Counted from the first letter of the stretch, positions 1 to 10,911 are shown. The stretch: 64,000 nt of DNA from Nephrocerus scutellatus (GCA_947095585.1 OX352761.1:66419823-66483822), one strand, 5' to 3'. Numbers and translations: made by a program. Notes: generated by a model not told the origin, from the letters alone.

Positions 1-1045
1 AGATACTATTAAACAAAAACTAAATGTGCAAATATCAAGACAAAGAAAATAAAAACTATCTAACAAAAGACGTGAAAATAACAAAAAAAATTATACAAAC
101 GAGAAAAGCTTCTACAGAGGTCTCAGAAATAAAACATATTCGATACCGGTAAGTATCGTTACCCTAATAAAGAAGATACCGAAAAGTACTGGTCGTCTAT
201 ATGGTCCAATAAAGTAAACCACAACATTGAAGCAAAATGGATCATCGAAGAAAAAACCAGATACCAACAGCTTGAGGAAATGTCAACAAATTACCTTACA
301 TGTGAACAAGTGAAAGACATCATATCGAAGACACACAACTGGAAATCACCGGGGCCAGACAAAGTGCAAAACTTTTGTCTTAAAAGACTTCCTGCAATGC
401 ACCAAAAACTTACAGAACTTTTCAATAGTTGCATCCAAGACCGAAGAAAGTTTTCGAAAACATTTACTAATGGTGTAACATATCTTCTTCCGAAAGGCAA
501 TGGGTTCAATGGAAATCCTTCAAACGGGCGGCCAATTACCTGCCTGCCTACTATCTACAAAATTATGACTGCTTGCCTGAACCTCCTCATAAACAATCAT
601 TTAACACAAAGTAATATAATTTGTGAAGAACAAAAAGGATGCAGTAAGAATGCTAAAGGTTATAGAGAACAACTGACAATTGATCAAACTATACTGGAAC
701 AGACGGTCAATCACTCCAGAAATCTAAATGCATGCTATATAGACTACCAAAAAGCATTTGACAGTGTACCACATAGTTGGCTAATAGAGGTTATGAAGAT
801 TTATAAGGTGAACTCAAATATTATTAAATTCTTATCTTACAATATGACTAACTGGCGAACCAGTATCCAAATATCTACGGATACAGGTATGGTAAAAACT
901 TCAGATATCAACATAAGATGTGGGATTTTTCAAGGGGACACTCTATCTGCTCTTTAGTTCTGCATTGCACTTAACCCACTTAGTAATCTTCTGAAAAACA
1001 GTAAATATGGGTACAAAATCAAGGGTGGTTCTAACCAAGAAGTAC
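1..1045 (+). mobile_element. R4-clade (Dong-like) LINE fragment, copy A
   Basis: A 5'- and 3'-incomplete piece of a restriction-enzyme-like-endonuclease LINE. It contains the first part of the reverse-transcriptase region and stops where a BEL LTR begins (1046). It is the same sequence as 3398-4442, at an offset of exactly 3397 bp, so it is a duplicate of LINE copy 1 rather than an independent insertion. The left limit lies outside the window. Assignment to R4/Dong rests on the linked 3' half at 11342-12702, which shows the zinc knuckle and PD-(D/E)XK-type endonuclease of that group. Confidence 0.8.
280..957 (+). pseudogene. reverse transcriptase fragment of R4-clade LINE (copy A)
   Basis: A 225-residue frame with non-LTR reverse-transcriptase motifs: WKSPGPD near residue 22, RPITCLPTIYK near 84, the catalytic block ACYIDYQKAFDSVPHSWL near residue 150, and IRCGIFQGDTLS at the end. 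It ends at a TAG that is followed in the same frame by more reverse-transcriptase sequence (FCIALNPLSNLL). The stop is therefore a nonsense change inside the domain and not the natural end. The expected YxDD block is absent here because the sequence is cut by LTR DNA at 1046. The protein is identical to the one encoded at 3677-4354. Not functional. Confidence 0.82.
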
Positions 1046-1149
1046 TGTTGAATATTACGATATGCGAATTATGCATTACTTTGCATAATACCGCAAATCG
1101 CATTATCGGCTTTGGCAACAGCAACAAATGACCCAATTCTGCATTTCTC
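1046..1149 (+). repeat. 5' 104 bp of the BEL LTR, truncated
   Basis: Starts TGTTGAATATTACG, preceded by AGTAC, exactly like the left LTR at 4443. It breaks off after GCATTTCTC at 1149 and continues into unrelated repeat DNA. It carries the same junction with the LINE as the intact insertion, so it was copied after the BEL element had inserted. Confidence 0.85.
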
Positions 1150-2685
1150 GATTTTTCTTTAAAGTGAATTTTTGACCAACATGCAGCATAAACTGCGCAG
1201 CGGCTGAATTCTTGACCGCAGCCTACTACTGCATATGTTTGTTTCGTTCTGCTCTGCTTGATTGTATGTTATTGGAACCACATATATGATCTGCAATCAC
1301 ATCACATACAACAGAATAAATAGTTTATAAGCTGATTTAAGTGTTCATAACCACTAACTGTGAAGTTGCTGCATATTACATATTACTGCCCAAACACAGT
1401 AATGCAGCTTTTGGATGCAACTCATAAAAAATTTGAGAAGTTTTAAATTAAATTAGAAGAGAATGGTAGTGAGTACTGAGTAGTGCTGCCTATGTTTCGA
1501 AATGGTATGGTAAGAATGTCGCTTTCAAACATGCAGGCCAATTAATTCTCATTAATTTCTTTTGCATTGTTCTCTTATTTTTGTAACTTATAGTAGTATT
1601 GTTTTCTGTTAGACGACCAAACACGAGAGCACTCACTCACAATGTTGATTGAAAGAGCAGAGCAGAGCACTGATAGGAAAATGAACAGAGACTATACTAT
1701 CACTACGGCTGCGGTAAAGAATAAAGTAGCTTCGCAGGCAGTCGGTATGCACGAAATTGCGGCTATATTTTGAACCGACTTACAGTCTACTTGTAGGGCG
1801 ACAATTTGACATTTACATTTTGCTATTTGCATCCCATTTTAAGTAGCTGCGTAAACTGCGCAGTCGATTTTTCTTTAATGCATTGGCTGAAAAGTGAATT
1901 TTTGACCAACATGCAGCATAAACTGCGCAGCGGCTGAATTCTTGACCGCAGCCTACTACTGCATATGTTTATTTCGTTCTGCTCTGCTTGATTGTATGTT
2001 ATTGGAACCACATATATGATCTGCAATCACATCACATACAACAGAATAAATAATTTATAAGCTGATTTAAGTGTTCATAACCACTAACTGTGAAGTTGCT
2101 GCATATTACATATTACTGCCCAAACACAGTAATGCAGCTTTTGGATGCAACTCATAAAAAATTTGAGTAGTTTTAAATTAAATTAGAAGAGAATGGTAGT
2201 GAGTACTGAGTAGTGCTGCCTATGTTTCGAAAGGGTATGGTAAGAATGTCGCTTTTAAACATGCAGGCCAATTAATTCTCATTAATTTCTTTTGCATTGT
2301 TCTCTTATTTCTGTAACTTATAGTAGTATTGTTTTCTGTTAGACGACCAAACACGAGAGCACTCACTCACAATGTTGATTGAAAGAGCAGAGCAGAGCAC
2401 TGATAGGAAAATGAACAGAGACTATACTATCACTACGGCTGCGGTAAAGAATAAAGTAGCTTCGCAGCTTGTGCTGCACAAAAAAATGGCCGGCAGTCGG
2501 TATGCACGAAATTGCGGCTATATTTTGAACCGACTTACAGTCTGCTTGTAGGGCGACAATTTGACATTTACATTTTGCTATTTGCATCCCATTTTAAGTA
2601 GCTGCGTAAACTGCGCAGTCGATTTTTCTTTAATGCATTGGCTGAAAAGTGAATTTTCGACCAACATGCAGCATAAACTGCGCAT
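1149..2685. repeat. tandem repeat, unit about 755 bp, 2.1 copies
   Basis: Units start at CGATTTTTC: 1149-1864 (716 bp), 1865-2619 (755 bp) and a 66-bp start of a third unit from 2620. The first unit lacks about 12 bp near its start and about 25 bp near its end relative to the second; otherwise they are almost the same. Short frames inside are not conserved coding sequence. No transposon hallmark was recognised. Confidence 0.8.
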
Positions 2686-2750
2686 GGAAAGCATTTCGTC
2701 GGATTTTGACTTTAACGTAAGGGGGCGAAATTGCATTATAGTTTAGCCTT

Positions 2751-3205
2751 TATAGTCGCATCTTAGTCCTTCATTCCGAATTTCATGCGAATCGCTTGAG
2801 AAATTGCTTTATTCCAGAAATTCCAGACAATAATGATCATATTCCAGAATTTCCATAGGAAGAAATCTTATAGTCACATCTTAGTCCTATATTTCGAATT
2901 TCATGCGAATCGCTTGAGAAATTGCTTTATTCCAGAAATTCCAGACAATAATGATCATATTCCAGAATTTCCATAGGAAGAAATCTTATAGTCACATCTT
3001 AGTCCTACATTCCGAGTTTCATACGAATCCCTTGAGAAATGGCTTGGTTCCAAAAATCCCAGACCCTATTGGCCAGATCCCAGAATTTCCATAGGAACAA
3101 GTCCTATAGTCACATATTAGTCCTACATTCCGAATTTCATGCGAATCGCTTGATAAATTGCTTTGTTCAAAAAATCTAGTTCCTCATGACCAAATCCCAT
3201 TGGAT
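2751..3205. repeat. 118-bp tandem repeat, 3.8 copies
   Basis: Units begin with TATAGTC at 2751, 2869, 2987 and 3105, a spacing of exactly 118 bp. Each contains the block TTTCATGCGAATCGCTTGA or a close variant. Units 1 and 2 are nearly identical; 3 and 4 are more diverged. Minisatellite without coding sense. Confidence 0.85.
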
Positions 3206-3210
3206 ATTAA

Positions 3211-3279
3211 AAAACGTTACTTAAAATCTGTTAAAAACGTAACTTAACATCTGTTAAATAGTGACATTTAACATTTGAG
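3211..3279. repeat. 23-bp repeat, 3 copies
   Basis: Three consecutive 23-bp units at 3211, 3234 and 3257, of the type AAAACGTAACTTAACATCTG. The third is the most diverged. It lies just upstream of the R4-clade LINE. Confidence 0.6.
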
Positions 3280-3676
3280 TTTTTGAACATGTACCCTCTT
3301 AAACCTTGGAGTGAGACGTTGTCACGTCAAAAATATATGAAAAATACAATAGACACTCAAGATATGAAGTTAATAACTCAAACGCAATATTAACAAGAGA
3401 TACTATTAAACAAAAACTAAATGTGCAAATATCAAGACAAAGAAAATAAAAACTATCTAACAAAAGACGTGAAAATAACAAAAAAAATTATACAAACGAG
3501 AAAAGCTTCTACAGAGGTCTCAGAAATAAAACATATTCGATACCGGTAAGTATCGTTACCCTAATAAAGAAGATACCGAAAAGTACTGGTCGTCTATATG
3601 GTCCAATAAAGTAAACCACAACATTGAAGCAAAATGGATCATCGAAGAAAAAACCAGATACCAACAGCTTGAGGAA

Positions 3677-4354
3677 ATGTCAACAAATTACCTTACATGT
3701 GAACAAGTGAAAGACATCATATCGAAGACACACAACTGGAAATCACCGGGGCCAGACAAAGTGCAAAACTTTTGTCTTAAAAGACTTCCTGCAATGCACC
3801 AAAAACTTACAGAACTTTTCAATAGTTGCATCCAAGACCGAAGAAAGTTTTCGAAAACATTTACTAATGGTGTAACATATCTTCTTCCGAAAGGCAATGG
3901 GTTCAATGGAAATCCTTCAAACGGGCGGCCAATTACCTGCCTGCCTACTATCTACAAAATTATGACTGCTTGCCTGAACCTCCTCATAAACAATCATTTA
4001 ACACAAAGTAATATAATTTGTGAAGAACAAAAAGGATGCAGTAAGAATGCTAAAGGTTATAGAGAACAACTGACAATTGATCAAACTATACTGGAACAGA
4101 CGGTCAATCACTCCAGAAATCTAAATGCATGCTATATAGACTACCAAAAAGCATTTGACAGTGTACCACATAGTTGGCTAATAGAGGTTATGAAGATTTA
4201 TAAGGTGAACTCAAATATTATTAAATTCTTATCTTACAATATGACTAACTGGCGAACCAGTATCCAAATATCTACGGATACAGGTATGGTAAAAACTTCA
4301 GATATCAACATAAGATGTGGGATTTTTCAAGGGGACACTCTATCTGCTCTTTAG
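3677..4354 (+). pseudogene. reverse transcriptase of R4-clade LINE (5' half), nonsense mutated
   Basis: Non-LTR reverse transcriptase. Visible blocks are WKSPGPD, RPITCLPTIYK, YIDYQKAFDSVPHSWL (first catalytic Asp) and GIFQGDTLS. The frame ends at TAG 4352-4354, but the downstream codons in the same frame keep reading as family sequence up to the BEL insertion at 4442. The stop is therefore internal. Together with the frameshift near 11590, the stop at 12467 and the 6.9-kb insertion, the element is dead. A matching copy is at 280-957. Confidence 0.82.
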
Positions 4355-4437
4355 TTCTGCATTGCACTTAACCCACTTAGTAATCTTCTGAAAAACAGTA
4401 AATATGGGTACAAAATCAAGGGTGGTTCTAACCAAGA

Positions 4438-4442
4438 AGTAC
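4438..4442. repeat. target-site duplication of the BEL insertion (left)
   Basis: AGTAC, repeated at 11342-11346 directly after the right LTR. Five bp is usual for this superfamily. The same five bases precede the LTR fragment at 1046. Confidence 0.9.
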
Positions 4443-4851
4443 TGTTGAATATTACGATATGCGAATTATGCATTACTTTGCATAATACCGCAAATCGCAT
4501 TATCGGCTTTGGCAACAGCAACAAATGACCCAATTCTGCATTTCTCCATACACTTTATTTATTACACATATTTTATTGTTAACTAATCACTTTAGAATTA
4601 TTGGTAATATTGACACACAAATGCACTTTATGTCAATTACACACTTAATATAACCTACATACGCCTTTTTGTTAACTTAGCACTTTAAACCTAGTTATTC
4701 ACAAATTAGACTTTAGCATGTACTTTGTTTAAGTAATTTAAGTATAAAAGAAAGCAATTTTGACAATAAAAACGAGTTACATTCAACCAGCATACCAGCG
4801 TTGTTTAATTCCACAAGCGGGCAACAAAACAGTTGTTCGCTACAGAAAACA
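4443..4851 (+). repeat. left LTR of the BEL element
   Basis: 409 bp, starting TGTTGAATATTACG and ending GAAAACA. Compared with the right LTR (416 bp) it lacks one 7-bp copy in the CTTTAGACTTTAGAC stretch. Near its start is an 8-bp-arm palindrome (ATTATGCA, 6-bp spacer, TGCATAAT). A TATA box and AATAAA lie towards the end. Confidence 0.92.
4743..4770 (+). promoter_or_regulatory. TATA box and polyadenylation signal in left LTR
   Basis: TATAAAAG at 4743-4750 and AATAAA at 4765-4770. The same pair is at 11233-11240 and 11255-11260 in the right LTR. The very short distance between promoter and poly(A) signal is seen directly. The transcript start was not determined. Confidence 0.65.
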
Positions 4852-4853
4852 TT

Positions 4854-4871
4854 TGGTGACCCCGACGTGAT
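4854..4871 (+). promoter_or_regulatory. primer-binding site of the BEL element
   Basis: TGGTGACCCCGACGTGAT starts two bases after the left LTR. The TGG start is complementary to a tRNA CCA end, as expected for tRNA priming. I could not assign the tRNA from memory. Confidence 0.8.
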
Positions 4872-4925
4872 CGGTGCATAGTACAGAGTTTCCCCCACCA
4901 GTGGTAAGAGCTCTAGTACTCGATC

Positions 4926-5145
4926 TTAAAGGCGTTAGACTGGGCCGACACAGTCTCTCTATTTTTCTAAATAGTGTTATACGGCGTTGAGCTCGGCCGA
5001 CAGAGCTCTGGCGTGTGGTTGGGCCAACACAACCATTGGTAAGGCGTTAGACTGGGCCGACACAGTCTTTCTATTAAAAAATAGTGTTTAACGGCGTAGA
5101 ACTCGGCCGACAGAGTTAAGGCGTAAGGTTGGGCCGACACAACCA
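4926..5145 (+). other. duplicated hairpin array in the BEL leader
   Basis: Two units of about 110 bp. Each has three hairpins with the loop GGCCGACA: stems AGACTG/CAGTCT (4937-4956 and 5049-5068), GAGCTC/GAGCTC (4989-5008) or AACTC/GAGTT (5100-5117), and TGGTTG/CAACCA (5016-5035, loop GGCCAACA) or GGTTG/CAACC (5127-5144). Each unit also has an A/U hairpin CTATT...AATAG (4959-4974, 5071-5084). Stems differ in sequence yet pair perfectly while the loop stays the same, which is a strong sign of selected RNA structure. The position between primer site and gag fits a packaging, dimerisation or translation element (inference). Confidence 0.8.
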
Positions 5146-5189
5146 TCAACACTTATAACACAGTGAAGTTCTTTGAGAAGGCAAGGAAC

Positions 5190-8100
5190 ATGAACACATC
5201 TTCTGCTGCAACAACGTCACAGCAACGGCGGATTTGAGCTGAATCCGCTGCAATAGCAGGTCTCAAACGACTCATTCAAAGGATCAACGTCGATCTGGAG
5301 CAAACACAGTCAGTTGCCTACATCGACCAACGATCGAATGCAGTAAACGCTCATTGGGACAACATTTCCAAAATCCATCAAGAGATAGTGTCAGAAGATG
5401 AGTCTGGCTCCTACTCTCAAGATGAGTTTTTTGAAATGGAGGATTCCTACAATGACATCCTCACCCAACTAATGGAAAGAAGGACGTCAGGAAGTGCAAA
5501 CATAGCACAACCCGGTATCGAGACTACTGCTCGACTACCAACAATTAATCTGCCAGTATTCAATGGAGATTATTTACAATGGGGGCAGTTTGCAGAACTC
5601 TTCCAGCAACTCATACACCAACAAAGTATAGGCCTTTCGCAAAAGATGTACTACTTGAAGGCAAACGTGACAGGAGATGCTGCACGTCTGATTCAACAGC
5701 TCCCGATAATCGGGGAAAATTATGAAACCGCCTGGACGATTCTAAAGGACCGTTATGAAAATAAGCGCCTAATCGTCTCAGCGTTCATACAGAAATTCGT
5801 GGCTCTACCAGTCCTTAACACAGTGTCCGCAGGTGGACTAAAAAAAATGCATGATGGATTGAAGGAAGCATTTCTTGGTATTGGCAACCTTGGCATAGAA
5901 ACATCCAGTTGGGACGCATTAGTATTACACCTAATGCTACAGAAGTTGGATCCAGAAAGCCACCGGTTATTTGAGCAGTCCTTGTCCAATCCCCGTGAAG
6001 TACCGCAAGTTTCAACATTTCTAGCGTTTTTGGAGAAGCGTTTACAGATGTTAGAAGCCCTTGGTGATAGAAGAGAAAGACCTTTCCAAAGATTGAACAA
6101 CAAGTCAAATTGTTTAATCACAACGGAAAATGAAAGGACGTGCCACTTATGCAAAGACGCCTCTCACATGTTAGCGAAATGTCAGAGGTTCCTACAAATG
6201 TCTCCACAAGAACGAAATTTTAAGGTACGAGACCTAAAGCTCTGCCTAAATTGCTTAAAGGCCGGTCATGCATACCGCGACTGCAAATCCGGAACATGTT
6301 TAAGGTGCCAACAGAAACACAATACTCTGTTGCACTTTGGTGCTCAGAAAGAGAATTATAAGCCCAATCTTTCCAAAGATCTTCAGCGTGCATCAACCAA
6401 TGCTGCATTTCATGAAAGGAAAGAGACATCCTACGTTTTTCTAGCAACAGCAAGGATCAACATTTTAGATAGTCAGAGAAACACAGTAGAGGCAACAGCA
6501 ATACTTGACTCTGGCTCTCAGCTTTCATTCATCTCTGAGAACCTATACAGAAAATTGGGTCTTAAAGGGATGACCCAGCAACTCCAAATAGATGGAATAG
6601 GATCATCAAAATCCAAATCACATACAAGAACCACACTCGAAATACAGTCCAAAAATACAAGTTTTAGAGCAACAGTTGAGGTCTTCATACTGCCTAAAAT
6701 AACGTCTGAACAGCCAAGACAAGACGTCAAAATCATTGGGTGGAAGGTTCCAGCAAACTTACAATTAGCTGACCCTCACTTCAACAAATCTAAAAAAATT
6801 GACATTTTGCTTGGCGCAGAATTATACTCTGAACTTATGTGCGTTGGACAAGTGAAAATGGGGAAAAATCTACCTACGCTTCAAAATACCACATTGGGAT
6901 GGGTAGTCTTAGGTAAGCTAACGAAGAATGTCACCGCTAAGAACGCATTCTGTGGCATATCTACAAATGAACTACACGACCAACTAGAGAGATTTTGGAA
7001 AATTGAAGAAGATGCGGAGACACCGAAGAAAAAACTCAGCGCGGTAGAACAGAAATGTGAAGAACATTATCATAAAAATACGGTAAGAGGAATAGATGGC
7101 CGATTTACTGTCGAACTACCATTTTCGCAATCCCCAAGCGTTTTAGGGGAATCAAAGGAAACAGCGATGCGCCGCTTTTTCGCCATCGAAAGGAAATTAG
7201 AAAAAAATCCTCACCTAAAGACCCAATACAGGGCTTTTATGCAAGAATACATCGACCTGGGACACATGAAGGAAATCAAGCCAAGTGATATCCCCTCAAA
7301 TCACTACTTCCTTCCTCACCATTGTGTACAAAAACCAGAAAGTACCACAACTAAGCTTCGAGTCGTATTTGACGCTGCATGCAAAACATCAAATGGAGTC
7401 GCATTAAACGATGTTTTGATGGTGGGACCAACAATTCAGAGTGAACTCTTTGGGTTGCTGCTCCGATTTCGGTCTTACAAGTATGTCTTTACCGCTGACA
7501 TAGCCAAAATGTATCGACAAATTCTCATGAGCGAAAAGGACAGAATGTTCCAGCTTATCATCTGGAGGGATGACGCACAAAAACCGTTGAAAATATACCA
7601 GCTCTGCACTGTCACTTACGGCACATCTTCGGCCTCCTACTTAGCAACAAAAAGTTTGCATCATTTGGCAGATTTGGAAGAACAACATTACCCAGAGGGT
7701 GCAAGAATTGCCAAATCCGATTTCTACGTGGATGATGTTATGACGGGCCATGATGACTTTGCAAAGGCTCTTGCTATGCGAAAGGAACTGGAAGCTTTGC
7801 TCAAGGGAGGAGGATTGGAATTAAGAAAGTGGTGCTCAAATCATCCTCAGCTGTTACAAGGAATCCCTGCGAGTCACATAGAAATCAAGGTCGACATTGG
7901 GGGGAAGGAGGCTGAGCACGTCAAAACCCTTGGCATGATATGGTATCCATTAAAGGACTATTTCGCTATAAAAACAAGTTTATCAGAAAACAAGCATACA
8001 ACCAAACGATCTATCCTATCAGACACGGCACGTTTATATGATCCACTTGGGTTAATAAACCCAGTAATAACTACAGCAAAAATTATGCTACAAGAACTAT

Positions 8101-10553
8101 GGTTGCTTAAATTGGACTGGGATGCTGCTGTACCCCAAGAATTACATACCCGGTGGCAAAACTTTCGTCAACAACTTTCGGCGCTGAATTCTCTCACAAT
8201 TCCACGGCATGTACTCTCTTCAAGCAAGGCAAGGGTGATCGAGATTCATGGTTTTTCAGATGCAAGTGAAAAGGCATATGGCGCCGCGATCTACATTAGA
8301 TGTATTGATACCAATTCCGGAATTTCGGTGAACCTTTTATGTGCAAAGTCTCGAGTAGCCTCGCTTAAGAAGCTATCACTGCCTCGACTCGAACTCTCGG
8401 CAGCAGTTCTATTAGCAGAATTGGTCAGCAACGTAAAGGGATATTTGAATATTGATATAAATAGAACGGTCTATTGGACGGACTCAATGATCACATTAGC
8501 ATGGATCAGAAAGGAGTCATCTTCATTTAAGACATTCGTTGCAAATCGAGTGGCAGAAATTCAAAGGCTGTCGCAAATCAAAGACTGGAAACACGTACCA
8601 ACAAGGTACAATCCAGCTGATAAGGTTTCCAGAGGCATGAGGCCCGACGAACTGCTTACATCGACTCAATGGTTCAAGGGGCCAGGATTTCTACGAGAGC
8701 CAGAATACGAATGGCCCTCAGAACCCATTATTCCAACATCTGATAAAAGGGAAGAAAAGGAGGTTAAAATAGTTTTGACCTGCTGTAAAAGGAAGGAATC
8801 ATTGATTGACTCTATAGAACACCGAGGGTCATTCATAAGACTAAGACAAATCATTGCATACATTCGGAGATTCTGCCACAACGCAAGGAGACATAATAGA
8901 ATATGCGGACAGGCACTGGAAGCAACAGAAGAACACGAAGCTGAGATTTTTATACTGAGGAACATTCAGGCGGAATACTTCTCAGAAGACATGGCAAAAT
9001 TAACGAAAACAAGTTGTGTTTCACCCAGCAGCAAGCTGAGTTCTTTGGTACCATTTATTGACGATCAAGGACTAATTCGTGTTGGCGGAAGGCTACAAGC
9101 AACAAGCATTCCATTTGAGGCCAAACACCCAATAGTGTTACCACACGAAAGTCCAATTGTGAAATTGTTAGCACGATATCTCCATGAGAAACATCTGCAT
9201 GCGGGTCAACAAGCCCTGGTAGCGATAACCAGGCAGCGATTTTGGCCATTACGAATGAAGGCGCTTGCTCAACACACCGTTCACAATTGCTTAAGATGCG
9301 CGAGAGCTAAACCACACTCAATTCAACAACTAATGGGGAATCTTCCCCCGGAAAGAGTACAGCCAAGCCGACCATTCGTAAACACTGGAATAGACTTTTG
9401 CGGACCAGTAGAAGTTCATTACAAGCTGAGAGGAAAAAGACCCACCAAGGCGTACATCGCTATATTTATTTGTTTTGTAACCAAAGCAATTCATATGGAG
9501 ATCGTATCCGATCTAACAACAGCTGCGTTCTTAGGTGCCCTGAAGCGTTTCATTGCAAGAAGGGGACGACCTTCGAAAATATTCTCCGTCAATGCAACCA
9601 ACTTTGTAGGGGCTCGGAACGAACTTCAAGAGCTTCACAAGTTCTTCTATAACAACGAAGCACAAGAAGATATAAAGAAAAGGTGCTCAGAAGAACAAAT
9701 TCAATGGTGCTTCATTCCACCAAGATCACCTCATTTTGGAGGATTATGGGAAGCTGCAGTGAAATCGGCGAAGTATCATCTGAAAAGGATAACACTAGGG
9801 GCTTCACTCACCCATGAAGAACTTCATACCCTAGTAACGGAGATAGAAGGAATTTTAAATTCCAGACCACTTACCAGCTTGTCGACTAATCCCAACGATC
9901 CGCAAGCACTGACACCAGGACATTTTTTGATTGGCGAGCCGCTCACCTCAGTTATCAATCCGTACGCAAAGGAAATGCCAACCACTCTTGCCAAAAGATG
10001 GGAATTAGTTAAACTACTGCAAAATCAATTCTGGAAGCGCTGGACAAAGGAATATTTACATGAGCTACAAACCCGAACAAAATGGCATCAGGAGAATAAG
10101 ACTATACATCCAGGCACTATAGTTTTACTAATGGAAGACAACATACCTCCCTTGAAGTGGCCATTAGGAAGAATAGTTAAGGAACACAAGGGGGCTGATG
10201 GACTGACCAGAGTTGTGGAAGTGAGGACCGCAAAGGGCACCTTCAGACGAGCTGTTCACAAGGTGTGTCCCTTACCCATAGATGATAAATCGCCCCAAAT
10301 CAGCTCCCCTACCCAAAGCGATAGTAAGGTAGTCCTTAGTGAAGATATAAAAAATGCACCACCTTGGCAGCCTCCGCTTGCAAGATCACCGCAGCAGGCA
10401 ACAGCACTAAGTACATCTCATCTGAAAATCCGACATCCAGCACCTCAACGACCATCAAGGAAGCGAAAAATCTTGCCCATAAACTCCAACTGGCTACAGA
10501 ATCCTGAGGCGATGAGACGTACCAAGCTCATCAAAGAACAAACCACAGAATAA
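5190..10553 (+). pseudogene. gag-pol polyprotein of BEL/Pao element, one in-frame stop near the start
   Basis: The open part runs from ATG 5388 for 1721 residues. Domains in order: gag-like DUF1759 region (about residues 50-220); three zinc knuckles (C252-C255-H260-C265; C286-C289-H294-C299; C304-C307-H311); aspartic protease with DSGSQ at 374; reverse transcriptase with TADIAKMYRQ near 702 and YVDD at 780-783; RNase H (GFSDAS 955, E1002, D1032); integrase zinc region (H1266-H1271...C1301-C1304); integrase core with D1336 and E1455; and a DUF5641-like C-terminus (about 1535-1630). Another ATG lies 66 codons upstream in the same frame (5190), and the reading between is BEL-like, but TGA at 5235-5237 interrupts it. 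I infer that the true start is 5190. In the integrase core, residue 1401 (codon 9588-9590) is Val where the family has the second catalytic Asp. Confidence 0.9.
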
Positions 10554-10579
10554 ATCAATCTTTCATTCCTTCCCTAAAT

Positions 10580-10900
10580 ATGAGTGAAAACGTCATTAAC
10601 ACTCATATCCAGCAACAAGAAGAAACGATTAAACCACACATAGTAATTGCCCAAAATAATTCACACGCAATAACAAATCTGCAGTCGGCAATACATCAAC
10701 TGAAGGAACAACAAGACCTTCCGAGGAAATTTGATGCCAGAGACATTCATCATTTTGCAGTTAGCTACGTCACGGTAGCCATAGTAGCGGCGATCGTAGT
10801 AATTTTCGCCATACAACGACGTAGTAAAAGGTCTACAACTAAACCTGAGCCAGCAAAAAGGGTCCAGTTTCAACTCAGTGGACAACAACCGAACAATTAA
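10580..10900 (+). CDS. small single-pass membrane protein downstream of pol (BEL element)
   Basis: A 106-residue frame starting 26 bp after the pol stop and ending just before the purine tract. The N-terminal 55 residues are polar and Gln/His rich. Residues about 63-82 form a clear hydrophobic helix (FAVSYVTVAIVAAIVVIFAI), followed by a basic RRSKRS stretch and a short tail. The orientation suggests a C-terminal membrane anchor with a cytoplasmic tail, like the end of an envelope-type protein, but there is no signal peptide or ectodomain. I do not recognise the family. It may be a remnant of an env-like frame or an accessory protein. The intact frame next to a damaged pol is notable. Confidence 0.55.
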   Translation: MSENVINTHIQQQEETIKPHIVIAQNNSHAITNLQSAIHQLKEQQDLPRKFDARDIHHFAVSYVTVAIVAAIVVIFAIQRRSKRSTTKPEPAKRVQFQLSGQQPNN

Positions 10901-10911
10901 TGTTGAATGCT

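Larger units (their letters stand above)
1..1149. repeat. direct duplication of 3398-4546
   Basis: Positions 1-1149 match 3398-4546 with no difference that I noticed. The identity ends sharply at 1149/4546: copy A goes on with CGATTTTTC, copy B with CATACACTT of the LTR. The left end of the duplication lies before the window. It could be a recent tandem duplication or a haplotype or assembly duplication. Confidence 0.85.
3290..4442 (+). mobile_element. R4-clade LINE copy 1, 5' part
   Basis: LINE sequence upstream of and including the reverse-transcriptase start. It is interrupted at 4442 by a complete BEL/Pao element and continues at 11342. The join across the insertion restores a continuous reading sense from SNQEV (before) to LSHLLYMDDLK (after), so the BEL element landed between the reverse-transcriptase B block and the YMDD block. 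The 5' limit near 3290 is approximate. Frames between 3300 and 3660 are broken. Confidence 0.78.

Noticed and set aside
2751..3205. CRISPR-like array
   Set aside because: 118-bp units without spacers in a eukaryotic TE context. A minisatellite.
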